Assembly (NCBI GenBank): GCA_963978905.1
Contig: OZ022258.1
Span: 42,206,591-42,270,590 of the forward strand
Direction of reading: 5' to 3'
DNA: 64,000 bases
DNA from: Trichostrongylus colubriformis
Taxonomy: Eukaryota; Nematoda; Chromadorea; Rhabditida; Trichostrongylidae
Both the position numbers and the translations under genes were made by a program. The notes under the pieces were generated by a model. That model was not told where the DNA came from, made no database searches, and saw nothing but the letters and a program-made list of their open reading frames with translations. Positions 23,840 through 35,800 of the stretch are shown here, in pieces. Each line of letters starts with the position of its first letter. Positions within the stretch are counted from its first letter, which is position 1.

Positions 23840-25678
23840 GGCAAGCAAGAACAAGGGATCAAGTTCCACGAAGAGGTTCAAGAAACCTCTCAAGGACACT
23901 GTACCCAACAAGCTTCCCTTTCTAATGATTTTTCCTGTATGATAGGTCTGGATAGGTGAAGGACAAGTGGATACCTCAGCTCACATTTAAACACTTTTCT
24001 TGCAACTTCAAGTAAGAGGTACCATAAAGAAAGCCCAAAGACAGCCCAGAGAGATCAATTCCATCGGCCACATTCTGTGTGTAAAATTGGAATTCTCATC
24101 CGAAAAAAGTTCCTTCTATATCAGCCCACAACTCCATGTTGAGTATGAGCGTTCTTCGTTTGAAGTCCATGGCCAAAAAAGTAAATAAATGAAGTGAAGC
24201 AGTTGGGTGAATATTCAATTTCCTCAAAGACAAAAAGAAGAAAGGAGATGATGTGGGGGCGAACGGTGCCACTAGTATATTGCGGTGATAAAATTTTACG
24301 ATGATCATCGAGGCCAACCAGGATCTCCATCTCCACGCTGTTGATGATTGAGAATAGACTTTGCTTGGTGTGTAGGGAATGTTCCATAGAGGTCCTCCGC
24401 GTCTCACATACTATGAGCTAATCACACACAACCACCACAACAGTTTCGAAAGGAGGTTCGAATCCATGGCACGTTCCAAAAAGAATTGATCGAATTCCTC
24501 ACCCTTCAATGGTTAGAAGAGGGTAGCTGTTGTCAATGGCATCGCCATCACTGGATGATAGACGAAAAACTACAAAGCGACGGTGGTGTAGTGGAAAAAG
24601 TGCATCCCACTTGAAGGAGCCGAAAGGGGACCGAAGAAAGAGGAAGATGCAAAGAAATGATCATTTGTGACGAACATTCAAAGTCAAAAGCGATAATCGG
24701 TGGGAAAACCCGGATTTAAAAGCGCGGCGCTGTGATGTGTATTCGCATCACATTCGCATCAGCACACTGATGTTCCGAGTTGTTCGCTGCAGAGATGTCA
24801 TTTGTTGTCTCGTACAGTGTAATTCGTTCATTCGTGATGATGTGAAGTAAGTGAAACAACACAAAGGAACGAACAAGTAAAACAAGTAAATGAAGAATAA
24901 GCAAAAGCGTAAGACAAAAGTGTGATCGAAATTGAAACCTAATGAATTCGCTTGCGATGTCTTGACAAGGTGCCGTGTGTGCACTGCGGCAACTGCAAGC
25001 CACCGTCCTCCCATACCGTTAGCCAAATTGGCCTCCTTCCGGTCTATTGGTGCATGGCATGATATCGAAGCCATCAAATTTCTCATTAGTCCACGGCCGG
25101 TAAGGAGAAACCACATCTATCATGGAGGATGGAGTAACAACAGAGAAGACAGCTACACACCAGCCTACAGCTCCTGCTCGACAGGCACGTGAGCTATAAC
25201 AAGTCCAAGTTGCCGTAAAAAAACCCGGCCTGTCACTCACATCACAGCAGAAAAAAATAACCGGAGAAGTGTTGAGATTATGTGCTACAGTTGATAGGCT
25301 CTCTGTTGGGAGTGATAATAATATATCCTTGACAAGTAATCTACTGCGATAACTAATCTTCTCGTACATGTTTTTAGCTACTCGTGATCCTGCATCATTT
25401 TTGCCAGATACCAGCTGCCAACTGACGGTTATTTATTTCTGCTACACCAACACATTGCTTTAGTGATAATGTTTCTCGTGGAAGAAGTTTTATCGAAACT
25501 GATACATTTTTGAAAAACCGTATCTAAGCAGGATTTATTGAACGAGAGGATTTAGGATCCATCCTCAAAAATATTCTGCACCATCTACCGCATCACTTCG
25601 GAGCAATGTCAAGTGCATCGACTACCTATGACAGAAAGTAGTCCATGTCGCGATGAATTTGTGACCACTAACGCCATT
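23840..25678. other. No firmly supported gene
   Basis: Two stretches look partly coding. The minus-strand frame at 24121-24387 contains EMEILVGLDDHRKILS, faintly like a BEL/Pao protease region. The plus-strand frame at about 24932-25190 ends near strong donor-like GTAAGG (25100) and GTGAGC (25189) sites, but the minus strand is open there too. Neither is called. Confidence 0.25.
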
Positions 25679-25801
25679 TACAGTCCTTTCTGGAGCATTT
25701 GATAGGGCGTGGCCTAAGGCTCCCTCACCCCGTCACACGTCACACATTCTCGCTCCCGCCACTCACGCCACGCCCTATCTAGCGCTCCGAAATGGACTGT
25801 G
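25679..25801. mobile_element. Foldback MITE, CAGTCC family, copy 2
   Basis: Begins TACAGTCC and ends GGACTGTG. The arms carry GATAGGGCGTGGC and GCCACGCCCTATC. Only about 255 bp separate it from copy 3. Confidence 0.7.
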
Positions 25802-26056
25802 TCAGCAAACCTAGCCACGAAATTCGAGAGAAAAGACGGAGGAATTTGAGCTCTTGCGCAAAGTTCACAGTACGGAAAGTAGTGGAACCTTAATGACACA
25901 GAGCTCACAGAGCGTTGATGAATGCAAATGGAACATGGATACCGTACTGCCATTTGATACGCACGTAAGCACTGCGGAGCGCATCAACGAAGAGGTCCGC
26001 AGAAAAAAGAATCCTCAGAAAAAGATGGTTTTGGGTTGAAGAGTGGCACTACATAC

Positions 26057-26183
26057 TACAGTCCAGCTCCCGAAGGCTGGCAGGGCGTGGCCTACAGAGT
26101 TGGGTGCGAGTGTGTGGCGGGGTGAGAGAGATCGATACAAGTCCGTAGGCCTCGCCCTGCCAGCCGTTGGGAAATGGACTGTA
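26057..26183. mobile_element. Foldback MITE, CAGTCC family, copy 3
   Basis: Begins TACAGTCC and ends GGACTGTA. The arms carry GGCTGGCAGGGCGTGGCCTA and TAGGCCTCGCCCTGCCAGC. It is the closest relative of copy 1 at 7664-7832. Confidence 0.75.
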
Positions 26184-26229
26184 CATCTATTCCCACCACG
26201 TAAAAATGTTCATGTTTTTTTGCAAATTT

Positions 26230-26430
26230 CTCGAGTACAGAGCCTCCGCACTCTTCCATATGGTTCAATAGCCGACAGAAGGATTTTCTCAGCAGGAAGG
26301 GATACGTGCCCGAACTGTGGCCGTAAAGGACACTGAATTAGGGACTGCAGAAAGGGAAGGCTTAGCTCTTGTCCAAGAAAAAAACACAAATATTACGCTG
26401 GAATTTTGAGTTGGGGAGGTAAAACCAACA
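26230..26430 (+). pseudogene. Retroelement zinc-knuckle fragment (BEL/Pao-like)
   Basis: The frame ending at 26336 finishes with CPNCGRKGH. After the in-frame stop at 26336 (one codon later) it continues IRDCRKGR, so a CCHC zinc knuckle of C-x2-C-x4-H-x-C type is interrupted by a TGA/TAA region. Zinc knuckles of this kind sit at the C-terminus of LTR retrotransposon gag. The open frames at 26740-27211 downstream may be further degraded retroelement sequence (YHNQNNRNFLRDYSS), but I cannot place them. BEL/Pao assignment is by analogy with the fragment at 9497-10026. Confidence 0.4.
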
Positions 26431-26439
26431 AGAAACGAT

Positions 26440-26690
26440 AGCACCATAGCCATGCCAGCATGGTCTGCAATTGATGGTGTGCATTTCACGTGGTGTGCTA
26501 TTATGTCAGAAAATTCGCATGGCCGCGTTTAGTACGCTACGTGATGGTGCGAGCTACGAGCGTCGTATTGGTTGAGCCTTGAAGCGATTACACCTAGAAT
26601 GAGGTGTAAGCCACTATTATCGCTTCAGGGCCCATCCATCCGAACGCTGCAAATTCGCATTTCTGTCCCAATGGAATACATCTCCCCATT
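26440..26690. mobile_element. Foldback element, copy 2 (related to 22290-22600)
   Basis: The segment around GGCCGCGTTTAGTACGC, GGTGCGAGCTACGAGCG and CGTATTGGTTGAGCC is the inverted counterpart of 22431-22520. A 12-bp palindrome-like ATTACACCTAGAATGAGGTGTAA lies at its centre. Confidence 0.55.
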
Positions 26691-26699
26691 CCACGTTAG

Positions 26700-27700
26700 T
26701 TATGGCGAAGTTCCCACAAAACCTGAAAAGAATGAACTCCTTTACAAAAGGACTGCGTCTTGGGCTCTCGGAGACTTGTTGTACGCAATAGCCAATCGCG
26801 TTATCACAATCAAAATAATCGCAACTTCCTCAGAGACTACAGTAGCATGTGGCAATCAGGAGGGCGAGTTGGAAATGCAACTATACATAGACGGTCAGGC
26901 CAAAATTTTCGCATCCACATACCTAAAACCAGCGAGCTTTGTTGGGCAGAAATGGATCCTACCTTTCAAATGCCGCAATGGCGGCGAAAAATGTCGCTGA
27001 TTCACCGCTACAGATTTACTAGGGTGTCGTGTGGATTCATCCGTGGAAAAGACAGCAAACCCCCGAATGTATCTTCACGCGCCCACTATCTCGACTGATA
27101 AACCTTGAAGGCAGTGATAGGATACGGACAATCCAGGTCGAATTAGAAAAGTTGTTCTATATGGAAGCCGAGGTGCTCAGTAGACTGAATTTGAAGAAGA
27201 AAATGGAATAAAACTCAAAAAGCTGGGAAATGAGACCTTCTTTCCGCTTTTGGTTCTCAAAAGAGGCGAAAAATGGGGCTTGGCAGCCTTGAAAAGCCTT
27301 CTCCAAAGCTATGGGCGCTCCTCCCATCTGGAATTTCGACGCATGTAGTTTTCTCAGCCCCCTAGCTTTTATTATAGCGACTTACATCAGGAGTTCTCAT
27401 TACCCATAATACCCTTATCGCTGCCTTTGAATTAGTGCGAAGCAAGACTAGCAGACTTCCGAAACGTGCTGCGAAGGGTATAACTCATAGGGCACTATCG
27501 ACCATCAGCAGCGACAATGCGCCTACATACTACGACCAGTTCATCAAGACCTTCTAAGTATCATGGGTCGGAAATACAAGAATCTCAGGAGAGAAAGACC
27601 GTTCTCAACATTCTTAGCTCCATAAAAATGTGGAGCAGCCTTATTCAGGGGGAGCAAGCAGTCAAATGCTGACAATTAGCAAACTTTCATAGCTAAAAAC
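26700..27700. other. Open but unassigned sequence
   Basis: Several overlapping plus-strand frames at 26572-27211, each carrying shifts or stops. After 27240 no signal was recognised. Possibly decayed retroelement. Confidence 0.25.
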
Positions 27701-27701
27701 T

Positions 27702-27913
27702 TCACATGTTTTCCACTTCTTGCGAGTAATCGGTAGGGTCAGTGTCTAATTCAAAGACGTGGTGAAATCGATGATTAGGAGCAAGAGAAAAATTGATATT
27801 CAATGGTGTAGATGAACCGGTGATGAGCAAACCAGAGAGTGCATGAAATCCGAGAAGACCTCTCGAGAAAAAATGGAAAAGGGCACAGTCACACATACTC
27901 GAAGTCAAATGAA
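27702..27913 (-). CDS. Possible terminal exon next to a Tc3-like insertion
   Basis: On the minus strand an acceptor-like ATCTTCAGCAG precedes a frame reading SSMCDCALFHFFSRG, then LITGSSTPLNINFSLAPN and FELDTDPTDYSQEVENM, ending in a stop at 27702. The Tc3-like element ends only 13 bp upstream of the exon start, so its insertion would lie in the acceptor region. No family recognised. Confidence 0.28.
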
Positions 27914-27927
27914 TCCTGCTGAAGATA

Positions 27928-29481
27928 CACTGCGGTGCATAATGATAAAGCCACTCATAAATTGTTCATAAACTTTCATAGTAAGATGTTTCTGGGAAAC
28001 CTCTCAGGTATAGATTGCAGCAAATTTGATCGCGCATCTACACATCAATACCAAACTTGAGCTTGAAATAACAGAACAAATTTATCTTCATTTTTTCAAA
28101 AAATGCAGCTTTTCCGATGGTGCAAAATGATAAAGCCAGTAAGGAATTTTAACAACTCGTAAACAACAGAGGGACAATACGCTACTCTAATAATCCGTTG
28201 GCCTTCCTTCTCTCCGAATAACCTGAAAAATCCGATTGTCTAGACTCATGTAAAGATTATTAATAAGATCTTGGTCCACTTGGTGCCACGCGTGGATTAT
28301 AGCCTTTTTGAGCTCCTTAACTCCTTGGATTTCCCTGTTATCTGCATAAATCCGTCGCACCATGAAGCGCCATACATTTTCCATCGGATTAAGGCCTGGG
28401 CTATTTGCCGGCCAGGGCAGGAGCCTTATTCAATGACGGCTGAACCATGCAATTGTGCTCTGGCTGTGCCCTTATCTTGCATGAAAACAAGATTTCAGCT
28501 TCGATTTTCACGCCAGAACGGGAGAAGTGCACGGCGCATGACCACTTGGTAACCGGGGGAACTCATCTTTTTAGGAACAAAACATAACTTCAGACGTTTC
28601 TTCGATGAAATGGCGGCCCACACCACAACGCCCCCTCCTTTGAAATTCCTTCTCAAAAATCGTAGCTTGTCCTTTCTTAGATCATGCCAGTAATATCGGA
28701 GTGTCTCCTTCAGCCTTACAAAACAATCTGGAGAGGAAAAACATCATATGAAAGCAAGAAGGATTCTACGACCTAATACCCTACCTTACTCCAGACCCTC
28801 GGCTGCATGTTTTGACGAACTGCACTCGATTTTTGCGGTGTTCTCGTGTCATGAATGGTGCTTTCCTCATTTTCTGTCGCGAGATAAACTTGCACTTTTT
28901 TTCAGAACCCGCAAAACAGTTGTTTTAGAGACGTTTAGCTCCAAAGAAGACCTGGTATCGGAGCTTGACTTGGTGAAATTCGATACTTTTTCTGAGAATG
29001 CGGCGCTTATCCTTCTCGGAAAGTGAAGGAGATCGCCCAGAACTCTTCTTAGTTCAGGATCCTTGAGAAAGTTGTCGACAACTGTGTGGCTGCGGTTAAA
29101 TTCTTGCGCAATTGACGATTTGACTATCCCTCCGCTTTTTTTTGCGACAATTTGGCTTTTTTCGAAATCAGATAGGGGTTTTCCTTTCCCCATTACCTGA
29201 AAAAGAAAAACATTACCGCAGCAAAACGTTTCAGCAAATACAGATGAGAAGCGACGGAATAACTTAGGGTGGCTTTATCATTTTGCACCATCGGAAAAGC
29301 TGCATTTTTTTGAAAAAAATGAAGATAAATTTGTTCTGTTATTTCAAGCTCAAGTTTGGTGTTATGTGTAGATGCGCGATTAAATTTGCTACAATCTATA
29401 CCTGAGAAGTTTCCCAGAAACATCTTACTATGAAAGTTTATGAACAAGTTATGAGTGGCTTTATCATTATGCACCGCAGTG
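27928..29481 (-). mobile_element. Tc3-like transposon, copy 1
   Basis: A 1554-bp element bounded by TA on both sides (27926-27927 and 29482-29483). It has long inverted repeats of about 210 bp starting CACTGCGGTGCATAATG. Each repeat holds an outer GGTGCATAATGATAAAGCC and, about 190 bp inward, an inner GGTGCAAAATGATAAAGCC. This double-site layout is like Tc3, where two transposase binding sites lie in each end. It is nearly identical to 43820-45371 and inverted relative to it. Confidence 0.9.
28187..29193 (-). pseudogene. Tc3-like transposase, broken (copy 1)
   Basis: The ATG is at 29193 on the minus strand. The N-terminus (MGKGKPLSDFEKSQIVAKK, then HTH residues SSIAQEFNRSHTVVDNFLKD) matches the paired-like DNA-binding domain of Tc3 transposases. 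A frame disturbance follows LRR near residue 49 and is restored by KVSNFTKSSSD. Further shifts occur near 28870, and a TGA interrupts the catalytic region near 28500. The C-terminus is open (28187-28384: MENVWRFMVRRIYADN through IFQVIRREGRPTDY) and aligns with the end of Tc3 transposase. The second catalytic aspartate is in QDK. Inactive as it stands. Confidence 0.85.
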
Positions 29482-29828
29482 TATAGTTGCGCTCTCGAAT
29501 GTTCGTAAGACGCTCTCTCATAGGAAAAGCGCACCGTGCGTCAGAGTTATGTCCCTCCGTAATTGGTCCAAGGGATCGCACTGTCTTTGAAGGATCGCTG
29601 ATACTGAACCGGTATCCACTACAGAAAATATTCTCAATATTTCAGATAAAGATAGAATTATGACTCTACTTAATATGGTACCGCGGAAAGTGTGAAGGTC
29701 ACTGTGTAGTATATGTACGTGGCACTATATTTGTGAGATGCTCTGTGAAAGGCGAGACAGGGTAGCATCTGCCTGGGCAGGAGTAGACTTCATTTAAAAC
29801 AGACCACACAATAATCAGATTACTGGCT

Positions 29829-30155
29829 TACTTCCTTGGGGCAAGTAAGTCCTTGGATAACAAACTGAGCCACGCCTACTCAACCATTTCACACCTTGCC
29901 TCAGACGAACAAATTTCCAATGTGGCGCGAAGGAAACATGCAATATAAGAAGATAATTTAACGAAACAATAGCTCAGATAATGAAGGCGCTCCCACGATG
30001 GAAATATGTTCGTCCAAGGTCAGGAGTGATTTGGTTGGGTGGGCGTGGCTTGGTTGGGATCAAGCAGGCACAACACCGTGGGAGTGCACCGTGCAGCCAC
30101 GACAAAGGTGCAGCCTGAGAAGATATTAAGGGATCTACTTGCCCCAAGACATCGG
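29829..30155. mobile_element. Foldback element related to 7105-7410
   Basis: The left CTTGGGGCAAGTAAGTCC is inverted at the right as GGGATCTACTTGCCCCAAG. GAGCCACGCCTACTCAACC on the left pairs with GGTTGGGTGGGCGTGGCTTGG on the right. The middle (GACGAACAAATTTCCAATG) is shared with 7250-7270. No coding capacity. Confidence 0.6.
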
Positions 30156-30159
30156 GGCA

Positions 30160-31068
30160 CTGGGGCCACTTGAAGGGTAGAAGGAACGGGACGTGGTCAG
30201 TAAACCACGCAGTCTGCGTCTCTGACTTCCTCTCTCCCTCCGCTGTGCCCTACTTCGCGCGCGCCTTTTATTCGTCTTTCAATGAACGTCTCCGGTAAAA
30301 TGTTATCAAAGATAGCCCCAAATCGAGTATTTCAAGCATCCCTTCCACTGAGTTGCCATTCGGAGCGTCCTCTCATTACTGAGTACGAATTCAAAGCTAT
30401 CATAAAACCACAAAAAAATTAAACGATTCTTACGAGCTCCTTCTGTATACTGCGAATTCGCAGTTATTCTGTTGCTGATGTGTAACTGCCGTGATACTGG
30501 CAGTAGAGCACCATGTTGAACTCTATTTTCAGGTGGCAGTGGTGTGAAAATGTTCACATAAAGGAGGAGAAGAACCATGTGGAGGGGAAAAAAGGCTGTT
30601 GCTGACGAGAACAGAGGCGGTAATGTGCCGTCAGCAGCATCGTTCGGCTACCAATAACTCATCGGGAATAACTGCGGTATGCGAGAGTTCCACCGCATTT
30701 TTTAAAATGAAAAACTGCTGAAGAGCTGCGAAGAAATCTGATATATTAGCTGGTCACAGTGGTGATAGTGCAGAGAGTGTTTAACAAGCCAATGCAGCGA
30801 GCATCCACTCGTTAATGAGTTGTTTTGCCGGCTGTGAGGTCCATCGTTTATAGGTCGTGAAGATATTACACCACACTTATCACATGGAAACACACAATTC
30901 TGAGGCATTTTAATGAGATGGTGCTGAAAATGATGGAAACTGTGGAATAGGGGTGCTCATCACGTTTAACGCATTAAACAACGAAACAAAACAAGTGAAA
31001 ATCAAAATAAATATGTGAATTATCAATAGAAACTGTACAGCATTGGCACAAGCAAGCTAAAATTCCAG
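30160..31068. other. No supported gene
   Basis: AT-rich with a pyrimidine-rich patch near 30215-30275. Minus-strand frames at 30306-30578 and 30702-30908 lack splice support. Confidence 0.35.
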
Positions 31069-31264
31069 GAACGTCATGAAGGGCGACCTAAATGAAGGCA
31101 TGATCATTGCTAAGGATTTCCTGGGTAGAAGAATGATTTCCTCCAAGAACATGATGGCATGGATTATGAACCTCAGTCATGATTTGGCCCTAAAAGCTTG
31201 GACGCTGGGTCAAATGTCGGAAAGCACGCGTGCACTTCTCATTTATCACTTTGCCGAGCGCTAA
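31069..31264 (+). CDS. Possible terminal exon, unknown protein
   Basis: The acceptor-like AAAATTCCAG is followed by a 64-codon frame: NVMKGDLNEGMIIAKDFL, then MMAWIMNLSHDLALKAW and QMSESTRALLIYHFAER, stop at 31262-31264. The amphipathic, methionine-rich composition looks coding. No partner exon and no family recognised. Confidence 0.32.
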
Positions 31265-31269
31265 GAAAA

Positions 31270-33280
31270 ATACGAACTCGCATGTAGGCAAATTTATTGG
31301 GATAAACGGAGATTTTCTCGCTCTTCTTTTTCGATGATAGCTTTCTCAAAACTTGTTGACGTTTGTGTTATTTTCGATATCATTCAACGGCCAGCATTTG
31401 TTCGCGCATTTTTATATGAAATAAGGCCATAGATTGAGAATAGCCGTGATCCATTCACAGCATACGTCACACATTGCACCCCATTATAGGTAGTAGTGGC
31501 ACGCCCATTTACTCCAAACACTGGAATATCTACAATACAGTCCTTTTATCCTGCCACACTATTACAGTACCTATTCAGGACTCCGGAGGAATGAAAGGCC
31601 TTTCAGAAACATGTTTTTGGTTCAAAAGCGGGATTCTGCTGTGAGCGAAATAGGCGCCTCAGCACTATTCTTTTTGGTATGCGAAACTTGTACTGTGGAA
31701 GATCAGCAGTCTCTTTTACTACTCTTTAGCCCTATTAGTACAAATATACAATTATTTCGATATTCTTTGATTTTCGATTTTTTGAAAGCATGAAGTGCGG
31801 GTTCGAGTCCCAACCGACATCGAAGCTTTTGCCCATAACTCAGCATCCTTGTAGTACATTAAAAAATAACAAACCCACATTTCTTCGTTACCTGTATCTG
31901 GGAAAGCGCAGAAGAGGAAACCTTCTTTAGGCATTTGTGGAAGCCTAGATGTCAAAAATGCTCCTAATGCTGCTAACGTCAAAAATGCTTTGAAATGGGA
32001 TCAGGAACCGACAGCACTTTCTAACGGTAGCCTAATTGCCTTCCATACACAAGCACTTTTGGATTTGCTTTTTCCAGTAGGACCTAAATTATCAAATATG
32101 CCAAGAAACAATTTAGAAACGGTGAGCATGGGTTTGTGTCTTTGGGTCTACACGCGGAGTCGCGTAAGATTCAGTGGTCGCCCCGAGACATGTGAACCAT
32201 AGGGGAAAGCTCCGGGGGAATCCTGGCGGCGAACTGCAACTCTGCGTTAGGGTTCAACGCTACACATCTACCCGAGCTACCACATAAAGCACGTTCGTGC
32301 TCGGCTGATGGTGGTACATTGGCGTGTGCTACATACCGTTCGCGCGTGCTGAACATGGGGTCACTAGAGGAATGAGCGGTGAATGCACCGTGAGGCGATT
32401 ATACCGCTATTCAATGCTCAGTCAAACTCCCGAGGTGGTCCGGTGAAAATCATGTTCTTCATAGACTCAGTCTTGAAAACCGCATGTGAGAAGGTGGGGG
32501 GGGGGGTCATTGTGTGGTAGAGTACGCAGTATGAAGCAACATTCGTGTACTACCCTCCATACCACCACATACACCTTACAGCATGCAAAAAACCTGCCAC
32601 AACTCAGGCACATAATGGAATGAAGGTCCTCAATGTAGAGCGGGAAGAACTGTGAATTATAGCTCACGTCACATCGCATGTTCCATCCCCAAGTCGAATC
32701 AACCCAAATGGAAAATAAAACAAAAATACAATTGTGGAGGCAGAATTTCCTGAGGAATGAAAGTGAAGTGAATGAACTGGCGAGTCTAAGAAAAAGGATG
32801 CACATGACTATTACAAATAAACTGCATCGATAGTTAAGGTAATGTAGTTAGACCTTTTGGCTCAAAATGCCCGCTGTGGCATGAGTGTGGTCGCCGACGG
32901 TGGTAACCAGGAATGTTCTCACTGGATTGCCGCACCAGTCAGAGGATATGCAAGTGTTGTGCGTGAATGTTGGTTAGCCCGACACAAGTGAGATGGGCGC
33001 TGGCGTAACAGACGCCACCACATTATTGATAGCTGACAATGGATCACTCGGCTGTACAAGTGTCTCATACAACTGGTATTTACAACTTCTGCAACCCTGC
33101 AGCTACTTTGTACCAGGTACTGACTTACACCTACAATTGCTGATAGAGTTCTGTTGAGAATACTGTAGATACACAAATTAATAAAAATGGGCAACAACAA
33201 CTGGTCAACCCTCCAACACAATCCCATAGAGTTCTTTGAACGCTCACGCATTCAGTCGTCAGGAAGGCAATGACTATGCG
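31270..33280. other. No supported gene
   Basis: Contains an 11-G run at about 32496-32506. A GC-richer patch lies at 32140-32420. No exon model holds together. Confidence 0.3.
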
Positions 33281-33290
33281 TTATTATCAC

Positions 33291-33655
33291 CTTCCATTCA
33301 CCTCAACCATCATCTCATTGCCTGCTCGTATTCCAGCGATGCCGAGAGTAACGCTGCCACTGCGACCTGGATCGAACCTCTCCCAGGATAAACAAATCCC
33401 AGTATCTTCGCAGTGGACTGTGTGTACTGTGCCCGCCTGGATCGAAACGATGTTGACCTGCTGTGTCCCCAAAATTCTCTTCCCGAAAAAAACGTCATTA
33501 ATGATCTCTAGTGGCTCAAGAAAACTGTTTGCGGCGGGGAGAATGGAGCGCTCTAAGCACACCAACAAGGCCCAAGCAGACTCACATTGTGTACGCCCTC
33601 CCACAATGGGGCTCATTCTTTGACTGTCTATGATTTTGGATATCATAGATTCGCA
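33291..33655 (-). CDS. Possible exon, unknown globular domain
   Basis: On the minus strand a frame of about 121 codons opens after GATAGAAACAG. It reads SMISKIIDSQRMSPIVGG, FLEPLEIINDVFFGKRILG, QQVNIVSIQAGTVHTV, then CLSWERFDPGRSGSV and GIAGIRAGNEMMVEVNG. It ends at a possible donor (AAG then GTGATA) or, read through, at TGA 33287-33289. The alternating hydrophobic pattern suggests a beta-rich domain. The plus strand is also open here, so strand is not certain. Confidence 0.35.
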
Positions 33656-33659
33656 CTGT

Positions 33660-34520
33660 TTCTATCGATACTCTGTGATGAGACATACATAAAACCCACC
33701 CACGCAGAAATCCTCAGGAGAATAGGTATATCTTTAGCGTTTTTGCTTTTTAGTCAAGCTTCCTTAATGCAACAATAAGAACCTGGAGTTTCTTCGCTGT
33801 GCAACCAATGCATCGCCTGCTGTATTGCTGTATATGATTACTCAATAGTCTATTGGGTCATCCAAAAAGTACTTGCAGTTTTCAACGTTCGATTCCGAGC
33901 GCCAATTCTCGGCTCAAACAATATTTTTACAATCAAGATAGGAACCATGAATCACTGGATATTTACAAACAGGATAGAAGCTCGCTTATCCGGTCGCGCA
34001 CAACCCTGCCGGTCCAGAGGCGATGGGTTCGTCACAGGCGGTTTCCACATAGTTCCGTGTCTTGAATTGCTACTCTCGAAGAAAGCTGCCCAGACGCTTA
34101 AAGGCAGCATTAGGGGGAAGTCAGAAGAAAAGTAAAAGAAGTAGTGAATGTGAAAGTCGAGATGCCTAGTAACAGGATAGTAAAGAAACAACGGATGGAA
34201 TTGGCCAAAATCCCGAGATATAGGACCCCCTTCCCACTGTTGATTCTCGACGCGGACGACCTCCGTCAGGGGACGGGTAGTCTGATCTAGTTTTCCATTG
34301 GCATGTTGCCAAGTAAACACAAGAGAATGTCTGGAAATACGACGACAGCATCTATTTTTTGAAATGAGCTTCAAGCTAAAACTGCGAAAGCGCGCCGCAA
34401 AACCTTCGATCCTGCCGCATCTCCTTGGCCGCTCCCACCCCAGTCAATCGGGAATTACGTCAGGAGGCAGGATCGACTTATCAAGAGGCGGGACTGATGG
34501 GCGGTTGCGGCGTTTTGCGG
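33660..34520. other. No supported gene
   Basis: Overlapping frames on both strands. No splice model. Confidence 0.3.
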
Positions 34521-34529
34521 GGTTTCTAC

Positions 34530-35010
34530 AGCTCGGAGGGGCGCTTTTCCACCGGGATTTTGCCACAGGTAGCTTCTTGCCTTCTTAGGCCCAGGACTAC
34601 CATGTGAGTGACTTCTTGTAGAGATTTCTCCATTATCACATTACCCCTAATGCTGTCTTTGAAACGGCTGTCAATAAGGCAGGTTAGAGAGTATGGTGGA
34701 TCCCACACAGTTTCGTAACCCTGCTCAATCAACTTTTTCAGGGTTGTTTGTGCAACAACGAGCCATGCGTTTTCGTGAAGAAAGATAGATTTCTCCTCAT
34801 AAGATGCTGGACTTGTGATCTGCAGTTTACGATACATCTCGCGAGTTTTCCTCATTATTTATGTATGTAATAGTTTTCCTGGATCTATGAAGCTGTAGTG
34901 GATAAGCCGTAGACCACAATACCGCCGCCATGTTGATGAGGCCTGTCGCTACGAGTTCGACCTTGGTCCTAACCATTCCAATTTTTTCCAAAATTTTCTC
35001 AACCAATCTT
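34530..35010 (-). pseudogene. Mariner transposase relic
   Basis: On the minus strand 34526-34855 reads REMYRKLQITSPASYEEKS, FLHENAWLVVAQTTLKKL, then EQGYETVWDPPYSLT. This corresponds to the mariner block LHDNARPHVAQ-TLxKL-xLGYE-LPHPPYSPDL, with the catalytic aspartate read as glutamate. Upstream (about 34870-35000) a shifted frame gives VLWSTAYPL and the DPGK-like region. Many frameshifts; dead. Confidence 0.6.
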
Positions 35011-35019
35011 TCTTCAATA

Positions 35020-35800
35020 TAACTGCATTCTTTTTGAAGGTATGATATAATAGAATTAAAGTGGTCATTTGAAAGCAGCAACCTCGCAGACTCCGGGCAA
35101 GATGATCGCACTCATAAGGTCAAGTTTGAAGTAAGTTTCAGAGTTTTTCAAAGTCCTCCTCGACTGGATTCCCTTGTAGAGAACTGCACAACCATTAGGG
35201 GAACCAAGCGTTTATAGATTGGTCTTCGAAAAATATTAAGATAACAGTTTACAGTACTTCGAAAGAAGTTTTAGAAAAATATTCAAATTCAGTATGGGTA
35301 AGACACCGCGCCAAATCCGCTCGCCACGTCGCTACCGCATGATTGCAGTGGAGCGCATTACATGGCTCCTATTCAGTTTCTGACTTTTCTAATCTTGTTT
35401 TTTCATCCTTTATCCCTGCCGCATAACTTGCATAGCTTTAAGATTCCTCCTTTGTCATCAGAGGGAGAGTACATTGCCCATGGGTGGCGACGCTTCCGTT
35501 CCGGATATTAGTGTTGCATTTTGTTAGGTTCTTATTTCTCTAAGACGCTCTTGTTTTGAAGATATACTTAGTGAGTTTTGTCAGGTTCTTATTTCTCTTA
35601 TTTTGTCGGGAGTTTGGCCTCATTGTCATTTTTTTACCATGGGCTCCTAATTCCCCTGAAATCGCATTGGCTGGGTAGAAACCACTAAGATAGCGGAGCC
35701 TGATGAGAAAGGAGGGTCTCATGGTGAGAACCCTCTTTGGGGCCCAGACGACGCTCGTGGAGAAAGAGCAATCAAAATACATACTGTTAAATGGTAAATT
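35020..35800. other. No supported gene
   Basis: AT-rich. No recognised feature. Confidence 0.35.

Noticed and set aside
24453..24470. tRNA-like B box (GGTTCGAATCC)
   Set aside because: No A box or cloverleaf of the right length upstream. Similar B-box words at about 31803 and, on the minus strand, about 37260 and 55030 also lack the rest of a tRNA.
33035..33055. 5.8S rRNA-like word (GGATCACTCGGCT)
   Set aside because: Only about 13-15 nt match. The sequence then diverges completely from 5.8S rRNA.
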